Below the pieces are notes generated by a model, which was not told the origin of the DNA, did no database searches, and worked only from the letters and a program-made list of their open reading frames with translations. From contig CAXKVR010000085.1 of the NCBI GenBank assembly GCA_964058845.1, positions 89,493 to 153,492 of the forward strand: 64,000 nt of DNA, in the 5' to 3' direction. Position 1 is the stretch's first letter, and each line of letters starts with the position of its first letter. This DNA is from Carex sylvatica. Lineage: Eukaryota > Streptophyta > Magnoliopsida > Poales > Cyperaceae. Below are positions 11,032-22,714 of this stretch, piece by piece. The translations under genes and the position numbers were made by a program.

Positions 11032-11802
11032 CAGGGGCGGAACTAGAAAATTTGAATAGATGGGCTAATCTAGAAGTGTAAACGGATCGGATAATATCCG
11101 ATTTCGTCCGAATCCGAATCCGGAAAAGTACTTAAATTATCCGATCCGTATCCGTATCCGAAACTATCCGTATCCGTATCCGTATCCAAAAAATTATAAC
11201 GGATGCGGATACGGTAAGGCATTTGACTATCCGTATCCGACCGCTTACACTTTAAACCACAACAAATGTGATATATGTCTTTAAATTAATTTATTAAATT
11301 ACATAGTATACGAATAATTTATTAAATTGCTTATAAATATATATTTTGATTAACATGATATAATTAGTGACTAATATTTTAATAATATAATAGATGTTTT
11401 GTAACTAACAAGCTAATTATGAAAAATATCCGTATCCGTAATATTTAATATCCGATCCGTATCCGTATCCGTATCCGAGACTATTCGTATCCCTATCCAA
11501 AAAATTATAACGGATACGAATACGGTAAGACTACTATCCGATCCGTATCCGACAATTTACACCCCTAGGCTAATCTATAAAATGTAATATGTGAAAAAAA
11601 AAAGTGTGGTTAGTGGGAATTGAATCCATGACTTTGCACATACCAACTAGAACACAAACCACTAGACTACCAATACACTTTTGTTATTTTATAAAAGTTT
11701 AAAAAATTTAAAAATTCAACTAAATTTTAATATACATAATTACTAATTTTAAAATTATAGGGTGGCTTAGCACACCCTACCATACACGTAAATCTGCCCC
11801 TG
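11032..11802. mobile_element. hAT-type non-autonomous element (outer), 771 bp
   Basis: The ends are CAGGGGCGGA and TCTGCCCCTG (inverted). The 8-bp flanks aagccact and aagcccat match at six of eight positions. It contains a second hAT-type element (11071-11567). Its own sequence includes a tRNA-like promoter segment on the minus strand (about 11605-11680) with A box-like TGGTAGTCTAGTGG and B box-like GGATTCAATTCCC, so part of it may be SINE-derived. Confidence 0.65.
11071..11567. mobile_element. hAT MITE with (CCGTAT)n interior
   Basis: Perfect 8-bp target duplications ggctaatc lie at 11063-11070 and 11568-11575. The ends are TAGAAGTGTAAAC and, inverted, TAGGGGTGTAAAT. The interior is largely hexamer arrays of atccgt/cggata in opposite orientation at the two ends, so the element can fold on itself. 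Confidence 0.85.
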
Positions 11803-12006
11803 AAGCCCATACGAAAACTGTTGTGCTTATCGTGTCAATCCCTTTCCACCCGAATATATTTCATCTGGTAAAACACTTTTACAATTCTAATTTTTTTTTT
11901 TTTGCCACTGTTACAACAGGGAGGTGCTCCCTAAATAGCCCTAGCACAATATCTCAAATGCTATCTTTCTCTATTCTTCTATATTTCATACTATGGTCAT
12001 GTTTCA

Positions 12007-12747
12007 TTGTGGACTAAAGTTAATGAGATCTAACTTGGTTATTTCAACTTAGGTCGATCTAAATTATTTATTTTTGGTTGATATCTAAAGTTTTACCTTG
12101 TTTGGTAAAAATTTGATGGTCTAAGGCATGATTTTATATTACAAATTATTTTATCCTACAAAATTTGTAATAACAATAATAAAACTATTCTTCGTATTTT
12201 TTTCTTTTCATTTTGATTGAAAGAAATTGTACAAGAAAATGAGTTATGTATAAATTAATTCTATATCTTAGAGAAGCACATTGTATTAAATGAATCTTAT
12301 TTAATTAAAGTTATATTTGTACTAATTTATTTGTCAAAAATATGTTAGGTTGATTAACAAAAATTTATTATTTTGTAGTACAAACTAAAAAATATTTTAT
12401 TTAATTATTTTCTAGATTACATATTTTGTTGATTTAAAAAGTTATGCCATTAAAAAAATGTTGATTCTATAATTGATAAATTTATAAGTTTTCTTATACG
12501 TAAATGAAAAAAAAAAATTAATTGCTTATTTTATATTTCTTAAAAAAGTAATTAAAAATAATAAAAATAATGAAAAGTTAGGTCTCATACTCAATTAAAA
12601 TTAAACCACCTAGAGGTGGTTTAGTTTAGGCCAATTTAGTTCGGTCTAAAGATCAGCTTAATTATTATGTCTTAGTCCAACTCAATTAAACCACGTTTGG
12701 TATAATAAGTGAGACCTAAAGCTCTTATTCCACTGTTTAGTCCACAA
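12007..12747. mobile_element. Probable non-autonomous TIR element, about 740 bp
   Basis: Left end ttgtggactaaa and right end tttagtccacaa are inverted copies, with further inverted similarity inward (gagatctaac versus gtgagacctaa). No coding capacity; no clear target duplication. Confidence 0.5.
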
Positions 12748-13640
12748 GTAATATCACACACAATTAGCCAAAAATATCCTCCTTCTGGAGATATCAGAGA
12801 TACAGCCAGCTGACCTTATTGCCATATACGTACGCCAATAGACCTTGATCTTTGAACGTTGTGCATCGTTGTTACTAAGACTCAAAACTGTGTCCAAATT
12901 TCAAATGTAAAAGTAGTAAACGACTTTTCATCGTTAATTAATCAATCACATAAAATTTCAGAGATATGATGGAAAAATAGTCTTGTGTGTATTATGCTCT
13001 TTTTTTTCAAGATGACAGAAATAGATAATTAATTTCAGAGTCATCACCATCAAATGAAGGAATGAACGCATGTTTAATTTCCAGCCGCCATGATCACTTG
13101 ATAATTTGAATTTGACTTAAAGTAAGTTGAAGAAAATATTGATGGTCCTTCAACAAGTGCAGCCTAATAAAAAACCTAATAAAAAATAATAAAAAAAAAA
13201 ACACACAGAACTTAAAAGGATGAAAAGAAATGGGAAATAACAATATAGAATGTGAATTTAAATGGTATGCTCAGTGAATGGTGGTGAATGCATGGTGATC
13301 TTCCCCAGGCCCATTCAATACCCCGTTCAAGCCTCTAATTAATTAGTTGTATACAATACCAAACAATGTTGAACTAGGATCTAGTACTAGCTAGCATCAA
13401 ATAATGTCAAAATTATTAGTATAGTATAATAGAGAACACGAGCATAGAATTACAGAGTATTTTCATATAATTTCTTTCTAGGTAGCACACCATCATATAT
13501 AATCTGATTGCTTAATCTATCTTATCTTAAATGAATATTTTCTAACATATACATATTTTCTTAATAATATCCCTTAATCTAAGATTGTCTAAATATTACA
13601 TTGAAGGTTAAAAAATTTATCCATTTGATAAGGTTCGCGT
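12748..13640. other. Non-coding intergenic DNA
   Basis: AT-rich, with no recognisable gene, RNA or repeat terminus. Confidence 0.35.
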
Positions 13641-15580
13641 CACTACTAAAATAATCATTTTTTGCATGCCCAGCACCAGTTTGTTGCATGGTAGAGACAG
13701 CTCGTGCAAAAGAAATGGTGTTTGTTGACTTTTTAAACTTATTGCATGTGAATTCCCATGCAACAGGTATCTCATGCAATTGTGTGAAATGCAACCATGC
13801 AACTGTGTGATGTTCAGCCATGCAAATAAGTTTTGAAGGTTAGAATAGTGGAGAATGTTTGTTATTTCAAAACATCCTACTCCTTTTATAACATGGAAAT
13901 AATGGCACATATTAGATTGCACTTTTTATAACAATAGCCTTTTAAAACTAATTACCTTTGTCCTTTCACATTTTTAACTTATGCACCAGCTACCAGTCTA
14001 CCACTTATGAACTAACAACTGATGGTATAGTAGGAAATATGGGTTAGGTGCATGGTCCCACCACTCAACTGATGGTAGTCACAGCTAACAACCTCAGATA
14101 AAAATCCAAATGATGTTAATGTTACAAATCTGACAAGATAATCTCACATCTCAACCATCTCAAGAAGTACCCTCACAGCTGGAAATGAAATTCAATCAGG
14201 TAAGTACACTTACACTGTTGGTTGAACAATGCACTTATTTAAGTTATTTTGTGGCATCAACTGCATCATTTGAAAAACAAGTTCAATGTAACTTGGTCCC
14301 CTTAATTGTAATAGTATTGTATGATAAATAATAATAAGTTGTTCAGAGGCTTCATCTGCATAAATAATTGTTATAACAATAACATGTTCTAATATAACAA
14401 TTTGATATACATAGAATGTTGCTGGTTCTATACAACCAAATCAGGGGCCTTCCCAAGCATTGTTGAGTTCTCATAATGTACAAGAAATTGCTGGACATGA
14501 TGCCGCAATGTCCGATTGGTTGGCCAATCAACCTTCAACTTGAAGCAGGGAGGTCTAGTGTGGTTGGCAATATTAAGGGTAAATTATTTTGGGTATATTT
14601 TGGGTATATTTTGCAAACTCAATGGGGGTTTGTTTTATTCTGTTAATGCTAGAAAGGTGGATATATTTTGGTTATATATAGAAATTACTCTTCTTATCTT
14701 CTTATCTTAGTAATTGTTTGAAATGTGTTGTTTTACTGTCTTTATAATGTTGAAAAAATGTATGATGATTATAGTCTTTTGGTTATATATCGAAGTTAAT
14801 TACTCTTCTTATCTTGTTGTTTTCTATGTATGTACTCTTCTATGTGTTTTATGTAAATCTTGTTGAATGGTAATCTGAAAATTGGTAAACGGCACTGGGT
14901 TGGTACCAGATTGATACAGGGAGGATTGTAAAATTAGATTATGCTTTATTGCCTCCAGGTAGCTCATTTTAGACATAGGATTTTTCACGCAAATATTGGT
15001 AATTTATGTGCATGCAAAAAGTGCAAATCATATCCTTGCAAATAGTTAGCTATGTAATAACTACATATTCTTCCCATGTAATAACGAAATCATATTCCCA
15101 TGCAAATAAACATATGGGACCCACGTTAACTAGCCTTGCAAATAATCAAGTTAACTAGCTTTGCAAATAGTCACATTATCTATCCTTGCAAATAGTCAAG
15201 TAGGTCCCATGTTATCTAACCTTGCAAATAGTCTAGTGGGTCCTGCGTTCTCTTGCCTTGCAAATACTATGGTGGGACCCACGTTTGCTTCCCTTGCAAA
15301 TAGTATGCTGGGACCCGCACTCTCTTCCCTTGCAAATACTCCAAACTGGGTCAATTCTCGAAATAGTTGTATGGCTAGTTATTGCATGACAAAGCTCATG
15401 TAACAGACTTTTTGCATAGTTGCCCTTGCAAATACTGACTATTTGTATGGAGGACATTTGTATGATTGTACTTGCGTGCCTAATGCCATGTAAAAAGCCA
15501 TTTTCGGGGCTTGTTGCATGCCAAAGGCCATGCAACAAACCATTTTCATTGTCATGCAATAAAAGATTATTCTAGTAGTG
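13641..15580 (+). mobile_element. Non-autonomous CACTA element, 1940 bp
   Basis: The left end is CACTACTAAAATAATC and the right end, inverted, is CACTACTAGAATAATC. The 3-bp flanks are cgt and tgt (one mismatch). The left subterminal zone carries ttgcatg/catgcaa motifs. The right zone (about 15000-15540) has more than ten copies of a cttgcaaata-type motif with a recurring tagtcaagtgggtcccac-like spacer. The interior has remnants of spliced coding sequence: a segment ending near 14200 at a gtaagt donor, and a terminal exon near 14417-14535 ending in HDAAMSDWLANQPST and a stop. Confidence 0.8.
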
Positions 15581-16137
15581 TGTCTTCTTTGTTTGTGCTT
15601 TACCTCTTATGCCCATTGTTATAGGAGCCTAGAAATGCCATGATTATTATGACGAAATTTTGTATTCATAGAAACAATATGCTTATACATGGTTAGGTGA
15701 ACAATATAAATGATATGATCAAATGATTATCGTGTGATGTCTTATTACAAGAATGATTTTCTACATATATACCATACCATATAATTCAATTAATAAATTC
15801 TGTATATGATTCTTAAGTCAATAAAATTCTAGCAGCTTTCTAATTATATTTAAATTATACAACATCAAAGATGTCTTTAATTATTAAGATATTTGAGAAA
15901 ATCAATATTAAAATTCATATCAACATAGTTCTCTTCTGGTTTAAATGTATGATAATTTTTTTGTTTTATATTTACTGTCATAAAAATTATAAAAATATCT
16001 TATAGATATATGTACTACATGAATATCACATTAATTACTTATAAATCTAGTGATAAGCCCTATCTGTAATGCAAGATTGATTAAGGTGCTCTAAAGATCC
16101 ATTAAGTTATTTTTTTTAAGTATTTATTGAGTAGCTA
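15581..16137. other. Non-coding AT-rich DNA
   Basis: Nothing recognised. Confidence 0.35.
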
Positions 16138-16329
16138 TCATTTATTAATTCTTATGCATATTGTATTGCAATAAATAGATTGATTGAAAAAGCATCCTGA
16201 ATTCCTGACACATCTAAAATGGATTACAGATACAGCCGCATGAGCAGAGTTCATAGGGACACAGTACAACAATCTATTTATGAGCAACAGAATCAACCAT
16301 CTCTCCAAATCCCTGTGCAACAATCTATT

Positions 16330-16625
16330 TATATGCATGAGCAGAGTTCCTCCTTGACCTTGTAGCTGCAATTGTATATTACTAGGTCTTCCTTGGACTT
16401 GTTGCTGCCATTGCACATTGAGGTTTTCCTTGAACTTGCTTCCATTGCACATTATGAGGTCTTCCTTGAACTTGTTGCTTGTGAATGAACGCTTGGTTTG
16501 GTTCCATAGCAACTGCCTTCTCTTTATTTTCTTGTTGCTGCTGCGGCTGCATGTTCGCAAAGCCTGCATTGGCTTACACCGATATAGATTGTTGATGTTG
16601 TTGCTGCACATTCTGAAAATTTGAT
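16330..16625 (-). pseudogene. Gln-rich coding scrap (repeat motif QGRPxNxQ)
   Basis: On the minus strand, short frames encode Gln-rich repeats such as HKQQVQGRPHNVQW and QQQVQGRPSNIQLQ, broken by stops and frame changes. A related scrap lies at 17480-17700. The parent gene is not recognised; Gln-rich low-complexity sequence alone is weak evidence of family. Confidence 0.3.
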
Positions 16626-16984
16626 GACGCGTCATGTATATCATCGGCAGAGGAAGCAGATATATTTTTGTGGCAGATTTAGCTTTCAGAAATTGAAGTA
16701 CTTTTCTCGATCAGGTTTATGCTTATTCCGAGTTAGAGAAATGTGACAAATATATATTTTCTTAACTGATTTTTTAAGATTAAAATATACAATGTCTATA
16801 ATTGTAACCTTTTATATTTAATTATTATGAACACCTGTTGTCTTCTTTTTGTTCCCAAATATTGTTTTTAATATACGTATTTTTTCATAAAACCAATAAC
16901 TTCTTCAACTTACTCTCTATCACACATATACTTTTGCCTTTCGTTAGGGGGTGATGCCTAGGGATAGACTTTATGTGCTTACAC

Positions 16985-17348
16985 CAAATTATATCTTTTT
17001 TTGGTGACATCAAATTACACTCTCCATTTACAAAGTTTTTAAAGTTCAAATAATCGATTCAAACCGTTCAACATAATGAATATATTAAAATGTGCTTGCA
17101 GATCAAACTTTACATTTTTTTTCAATTTTTTTTTTACTATTTATTAAGTATTTAACAAAATCGTTATATTTGAACCATTGAATTTTTGTACCCATATTAA
17201 TAAATAGTAAACAAAATTAAAAAAAAATGTAAAATTTGATCTGCAAGCACATTTTAATATATCCATCATGTTGAACGATTTGGATCGACTGTTTGGACTT
17301 TAAAAATATAGAGTGTAATTCGGTGTCACCAAAAAAGAGTGTAATTAG
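16985..17348. mobile_element. Foldback MITE, about 364 bp
   Basis: Long inverted arms: the left arm has ttggtgacatcaaattacac and the right arm its inverted counterpart (gtgtaattcggtgtcaccaa). Similarity runs nearly to the centre (tgcttgcagatcaaactttac versus gtaaaatttgatctgcaagc). No clear target duplication. Confidence 0.7.
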
Positions 17349-17479
17349 ATCCCTCCTCGTGAAAGATTTCTATAGTTAAGTATATATAATTTCCCAACAC
17401 TTATTAATGAAGATTATTCAAGTTAAGCCATTATGTAGTTGATGAATGTAATATTGGATGGTCCAGCTGCGTCAAAAGT

Positions 17480-17700
17480 GGATCCCCAGCTGTTGTTTGG
17501 GGATGGCATCAGATGGGTCGACTGCTGTGTGACTTGGATTAATTGCTTGAATTAGTGTATCCAGAGATCCTTCAGTTGAAAGTAGCATTTTTGGATTGTT
17601 ATTCTGCTAGGGAGAATTCCCATTGTTGCAGAGATTGCATATTATGAGGTCTACCTTGAGCTTGTTTCTGCAATTGCATATTGTGAGATCCTCCTTGAAT
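17480..17700 (-). pseudogene. Second Gln-rich scrap related to 16330-16625
   Basis: The minus strand encodes QKQAQGRPHNMQ and GGSHNMQLQ, sharing the QGRPHN motif with the scrap 1 kb to the left, then SLDTLIQAINPSHTAVDPSD in another frame. The MITE at 16985-17348 lies between the two scraps and may have split one former gene. Confidence 0.3.
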
Positions 17701-18860
17701 TAATGACTTTAAATGAGTCACATTTAATAAAAATTATTACACTTTCAAAGTTTATCAAATAAATATATCTGGACATGTATTGGTTATATTTAAAATATTA
17801 CTGACAATTTTGTTGATTTAATTTTTTGAAATATTGCCATAATTGATTAAAAAAAACATGTACGATATGCTCGTATGCATACAACAAGTTGTAAATGATT
17901 TACGATAAATTATGCCACGTAAATCTTGATTAATTCATACTCTCAATATTGATTAAAGTATATCTCTCAGTTACGGTAATAATCACTTCACGAAATGAGT
18001 CCAAAATATATAAATGGTCATGTGTAATGAATTGATGAAAATATTTTGCCAGAATTGATGATTTTTTTTTTTTTAAAGTTAGTGGATTTAAGTGTCAACT
18101 AACAATTTCATTTATAAGAAAAATGAAATTACAACGTGTCAAATGACTCTCTAATACAAAATCTAATATTTTATTTTCACAAAATTCACAAAATTACTCA
18201 AAATAACTCTAATATTCTAATCTCACTTATACATACTCACAATTACTTTTATTTTAGTAAAGGTTGGAGATCAAGCCACCCAACTATTTAATACTCTTGT
18301 TATTACAATAAAGAATTTTCCTCATTCGGGTTTTGAACCCATGACTTCTCACATAGAGACTATGTGCCTTTGCCACTAGATCAAAGGTTAGCTAGTTCTT
18401 TACTCACAATTACTTTATTACCTTAAACTCTATTGCTCTCTACGATCAGATTCACTCTTTCGACCACCGTCGTGCTTCGACATCTGGATCTACTCACCCG
18501 CGCTTCAATCGAGAGATATAGAGATTTAATATTCTGAGCTCCGACAATACCGCACTTTCGGCTCTGATTGACTCAACTCGGCTGTGGTCCTCCCCTCTCT
18601 CTCATTCTTTAATTTCTCCACTCAAAAAAGTAGAGTCTCGAGAGAAAAAAAAAGCTATGTGAGAAGTGAGATTAATGAATTCCGACTTAATTTAGGTGGA
18701 TATAGTTTCCATTTAATTTTTCTCAGAATCTTTTGTAACCCATCTTTCTAACTTTATAGTGTTTGCATCTGAATCGTTGTAAGTTAAGTAAATTTTGCAA
18801 GTTTATCACAGCTATCTCTAATTATGGTACATCATTCTTTAACCTAGTGTTTTTAAAGAG
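17701..18860. other. Non-coding, with one tRNA-derived SINE-like head
   Basis: On the minus strand about 18390-18300 there is a tRNA-like promoter segment: A box-like TGATCTAGTGG and B box-like GGGTTCAAAACCC. It does not fold as a complete tRNA and is best read as the head of a decayed tRNA-derived SINE. The rest is unrecognised. Confidence 0.45.
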
Positions 18861-19260
18861 TTTGACTAGTATAACATCAGTGTCATTTCAATCTATATAA
18901 CACCAACTCTAAAACTTATCAAATCGACTTCAAACGGTAAATTCATACCATTCAAACCGATCTACTTCATTAGTTGTGCGTTTACATGCAAAATTTATAA
19001 CTTTTCGAATTTATTTAGTATTAGGTTAAGCGGTCAAATATGTGAGTTTTTAAGTTAATTTTAATACATTAATTTTTCAATATTTTTACTGCTTGATTTG
19101 ATACTAAAATAACTCAAAAATATATAATTTTTGTATGTAAACGCATCACACATAATGTAAATTGGCTTGAACGGTTTAGATTTACAGTTTGAAGTCGATT
19201 CGATAGGTTTTAGAGTTGGTGTTATATAGGTTGAAACGACACTGATGTTATACTAGCCAA
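18861..19260. mobile_element. Foldback MITE, about 400 bp
   Basis: The ends TTTGACTAGTATAACATCAG and, inverted, TTTGGCTAGTATAACATCAG match at all but one position, and arm similarity continues inward (atcgacttcaaacggtaaat versus tacagtttgaagtcgattcg). Flanks ttttaaag and cttttaaat may be a decayed 8-9-bp target duplication. Confidence 0.75.
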
Positions 19261-19793
19261 AGTCGCTTTTAAATGTGACTGCACGGACTGTTATATATTT
19301 TCATATCATCATATGGATTCATTTTGAAAGTGTGTTAGATATCTTGACTTCTAACTCATGATTTAAAATATATATATATATATATATATGATCTTAGCCA
19401 ATCTCTTATTCTCTATATACACATATAAAAAGAATTATAATATTATAATTTTGTTTGATGCATGGTCATTAAGAGTTTACAAAAGTACACAGATATAAAT
19501 AATTTTTTAACATTAATTTTCAACTTATGAGTTCATATAAATATAAAGCCGAAAAAATGATAATGTTTATGTACATATAGAGCAAATAATATAGATCACG
19601 TCTAATAAATTTATTTTAACATAAAAATTTTAAAATTTGCTAGTTAAAAAATTGAAGAAATAAAGACATAACAAAACACATATAAATTTGAATCATCTTC
19701 TTTTAAAAAAATGTAAAATATTTTTTCGGATCTCAGAAAAACACCACACAGTTTTAAGAAACTTATTCTAACCTACAAATCCATACCTATGAT

Positions 19794-19923
19794 GTAACAA
19801 AATTTTGAGGTTAGATTCAGACCGTCCGATCAGAATCCGAACAATCCAAATGCACCAATCTTCTTTAATATTTGTGCCAGAGAAGATCAGACGGTCTATA
19901 TCTAAACTCAAAATTTATGTTAC
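19794..19923. mobile_element. Small MITE (GTAAC ends), 130 bp
   Basis: Inverted ends gtaacaaaatttt / aaaatttatgttac, with inner arms gaccgtccgatcagaat and gatcagacggtc. It is related to the MITE at 20125-20227 and to the tandem array upstream of the CLASSY gene. Confidence 0.65.
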
Positions 19924-19970
19924 CTGTGGTGATATGAATTCATAAACCTACAGGGTTAGACTCAGGTAAT

Positions 19971-20079
19971 GATTTTAACAGAGAAGTTCTCACTTCATGC
20001 AGCGCACATACCATTAGCAGCGCCGTTTTGATATTATAGTCATTGCGCTTTATGAAGCCAAAAGTACTCTGTTACAATC
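19971..20079. mobile_element. 109-bp MITE, copy A (5' of MIC10)
   Basis: Ends gattttaacagagaagttct and inverted gattgtaacagagtactttt, with shared cttcatgcagcgcac. It has the same length and arms as the copy at 22606-22714 on the other side of the MIC10 gene. Confidence 0.75.
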
Positions 20080-20124
20080 TTTACCCTTAGACTCCACCAC
20101 GACTTCTGAATTTATATCACCTAT

Positions 20125-20227
20125 GGTAACAGAACATTTCGGTATAGATCCTTTCCGTCCAATCAGAACCCGCACGGATATTTTTCTGATCGGACGGTAT
20201 AGATGTAAACATAAATATTCTGTTACC
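20125..20227. mobile_element. Small MITE (GGTAACAGAA ends), 103 bp
   Basis: Perfect terminal inverted repeat GGTAACAGAA...TTCTGTTACC with inner arms around gatcggacggtatagat. It ends 128 bp before the MIC10 start codon, so it lies within the likely core promoter or 5' UTR. Confidence 0.75.
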
Positions 20228-20355
20228 TCAGAGTTATGTGGATTCGAACTCACACGCCGCATCAATCTCTCCGACAGAGCAAGGAACAAAAACGAAAGAA
20301 AGAGAAAAAAAAATTCAGAGTAAAAGGAGAACAAACCTTCCTCTCTCTCTCTCTA

Positions 20356-21796
20356 ATGGCGGACCAAGCAAGTAAGAAACCCTACACGCTTCCACAATCC
20401 GACCTCGACAAGAAGTGGGATGCATGCATTGATCTCTCCATTCGTCGAGTCCTCTATTCCTCCGTTGCCGGCGCCTTTTCTGGCCTCATCTTTTTCCGTA
20501 AGCCCCCCGTTTTTTTTTCTTTCTCAAAATTGCCCCACTGAAATTCTAGCTAGGTAGATCTGGTCATGGTTTTCGTCTTCGATTTAGATTCATCTGTTTA
20601 TTAATTTAGTTGTGGCATTAGGGTTTCATATACTATTTGGGAGTGAAATCTTTGGACTTTGACTTGATGTTGTGATGCACGTTCTCTTATTGATTTATCA
20701 AATGGTTATTTGAAATTTGTGCTTGTGCAATCATGCAAAGTTTGATTGAAGAAATACTCCTTTTTACTTTTTATTTCTCCTATGTAGTTCTTTTGATTTA
20801 TACCCAACAGTTTTCATTATTCTCTAGGAATGTTGCAAACCATTTTGTCTTCACCAAAAGTAAAAAACAAAATTAACCCAGAAAAAGGGTAAAATTAGAG
20901 AGCGAAATGAAGGTTGCCAAGTTAGATACAGATCAGTAACAATTTGCATTTACTTACACTTTTAATCAAGTCTTCAGCTTCTGACGACTAAATTCAGTGA
21001 TTTGCTAGTAGTGAAGTGTGATTTATTCTCTACTTCTTTTGTTGTTGTTTAATTGCTTGATTGGATAACCAAATGATACAAGGTGAAGATACCCAAAACA
21101 GGCCATATACTGTACCAGTAACTTTGTTTAAATTGCAAATTTCTTTATCATGTTGGATCCACGTCTTCATTTTCGAAGTTCAAACAGTTGATTTGAATCG
21201 TTCAATATGATTTTCATAAGAAAATGTACCTGCAGGCTTAATTTTAGACTATTTAAAATTTGTATTACTATTGTTTAGGTAGATAGCAAACCACTACTTT
21301 TGAATGGTCTAGAATTTTTAGATCTTGTGATTTTCTACCTATCTAAAAAATAGCAAAACAAATTCTAAAAAAATAAAATTTGATATACAAGTACATTTTC
21401 GTATGGTGATAAGTTGAACGGTTCAGATCGACTATTCGGACTTTGTAAACAAAAATATTGATCCATAGTACGGAGCAATGTGCGCTATGCATAGTACCAT
21501 AGCCTCACTCTTAAAATAGTGATGCCTCTTCGTCATGTTTTAGTTATGTATCTGTTTTGTTTCTTAACAGGGAGTCCTACATCAAGATGGGCATCTGTGA
21601 CACTTGGACTTGGTGTAGGGATTGGTTCGGCATACACAGAGTGTTCCTACCTTTTGAATGGTTCTCCTCCAAAGTGGCCCCTTAAGTCATCGGCCCCACC
21701 TCCTCCTCCTTCTTCTTCTCCTGCTCCCCCTCAGTCAGCAACACCTCTTCCTCTTCCATCTCAGGTATCCCCCCCCCCCCCCCCCCCCCCCTCCCC

Positions 21797-21827
<31 letters not shown>

Positions 21828-22292
21828 TGACACACACATCTTACTGTGCAAAGGTTAGTTACATATTTGAAACATAAAAAATCCAAAAAGGAAAAAAGCA
21901 GCCATGCTTACCAGTTATATAGGTACCATGCCTAGCTGGTATGTCTTGGGACAATACCTAAATTCTGAGGGAACATGCATAATAGATCTTTGCCCTTTTT
22001 CATAGTCCTTCACTTTTCTCAGCTACATTTTGCTCTCAAGTTTTTGTCTCGTACCTGGCAAATATATTTTAATATTTTACTCTGTCGTACTTTTTTTTAT
22101 ACACAGTTGTTGAACAGGAAAATATGAACAAATGTTCCTCTTTTGGCCATGATATGGTTTTCTCTAAATTCTTACAAGCACTTCTAGTTCATGTACTAGA
22201 TTTCTATTCACTTATTAAGTGTACAATTATCCGCACTCATATGAATCTCATCTAATGGCCATCATATTCTCTTTCAGGAGGAAAGCAAGTGA
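20356..22292 (+). CDS. MIC10: MICOS complex subunit Mic10
   Basis: Three exons join in frame: 20356-20497, 21571-21764 and 22278-22292, giving 116 aa. Mic10 is a small inner-mitochondrial-membrane protein that bends the membrane at crista junctions as part of MICOS. The N-terminus (LDKKWDACIDLSIRR) is the conserved matrix-side segment. Two hydrophobic hairpin segments follow: VLYSSVAGAFSGLIFF, and the glycine-rich LGLGVGIGSAYTECS whose GxGxGxG motif drives oligomerisation in this family. The C-terminal tail is Pro/Ser-rich (PPPPPSSSPAPP), as is common in plant versions, and the last exon adds only EESK and the stop. The start ATG has a good context (ctaatggcg) after a CT-rich leader. Intron 1 contains a MITE; intron 2 opens with a long C tract and a (TC)n repeat just after the donor, which may disturb splicing or sequencing. 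Confidence 0.9.
21100..21510. mobile_element. MITE in MIC10 intron 1 (GAGTGAGGCTATGGTAC family)
   Basis: The right end, read inverted, starts GAGTGAGGCTATGGTACTAT and matches the element at 62111-62495 almost base for base through tgcatagcgc. Internal arms (cataagaaaatgtacctgca versus tacaagtacattttcgtatg) are inverted. The left terminus is decayed, so the left boundary is approximate. Confidence 0.65.
21768..21829 (+). repeat. Poly-C tract followed by (TC)n
   Basis: More than 20 consecutive C residues and then about 16 TC units, starting three bases after the intron 2 donor of MIC10. The exact tract length may be unreliable in the assembly. Confidence 0.8.
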
Positions 22293-22605
22293 ATGCTTTA
22301 TTTTTGGATTTTCAGAAGTTCTGGGTACCAAGTTATAATTTTTACATGTTGCGAGGAAAGAAAAAAGGCAGTCATTTTACTCTTTTTGAACTCTTTGATC
22401 TGGATTGCTTGTTCATGAGTTATGTGCAAGAGATTTGTATTCCCTTTTTGTCAGTTACGGTAATTTTTAGGGAGAAGCAATAAAACTTGACCGCCCTGTA
22501 AACCTGCTTACATGTAGGTACACTTGCACGAGTGATTAATTTATTGTGGTTTCATCTGTTGGATAAATAGCTTAAACTTTCACTAAATGCCATCTTCTTG
22601 GTAAA

Positions 22606-22714
22606 GATTTTAACATAGCAGTTCTGGCTTCATGCAGCGCACTAACGGTTTACAGTGTTGTTTTGATTATATAGTTTGTGCACTACATGAAGCCAAAACT
22701 ACTCTGTTAAAATC
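22606..22714. mobile_element. 109-bp MITE, copy B (3' of MIC10)
   Basis: Same length and termini as 19971-20079 (gattttaacatagcagttct and inverted gattttaacagagtagtttt). It lies 314 bp past the MIC10 stop, probably in or just beyond the 3' UTR. Confidence 0.75.

Larger units (their letters stand above)
10765..11870 (+). pseudogene. Possible small secreted Cys-rich peptide gene, split by hAT insertions
   Basis: The first frame (10765-10839) is a 24-residue, signal-peptide-like sequence (MKIALIKIALLLALLLLSAD start) that runs straight to a stop with no usable GT donor nearby. A second segment starts after an acceptor at 10950 and encodes a Cys-rich stretch (AYCSCTSHWCKLTKLC). It is interrupted at 11032 by a hAT-type element. 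The matching remainder resumes at 11803 with two further cysteines (LLCLSCQ) and a stop near 11870. Together this resembles a defensin-like small secreted peptide gene that is now broken. The link between the two exons is inferred; they could be unrelated. Confidence 0.35.

Noticed and set aside
15000..15540. CRISPR-like array of cttgcaaata repeats
   Set aside because: The repeats are about 10 bases, imperfect, unevenly spaced, and lie inside a CACTA element in a plant genome.
16138..16644. 168-codon minus-strand frame as a real gene
   Set aside because: The frame mixes several fragments; the Gln-rich repeats are read in changing frames and no start or domain is convincing.
21658..21858. Pro/Ser/Leu-repeat frame after MIC10 exon 2
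   Set aside because: It comes from reading through the poly-C and (TC)n microsatellite in another frame.
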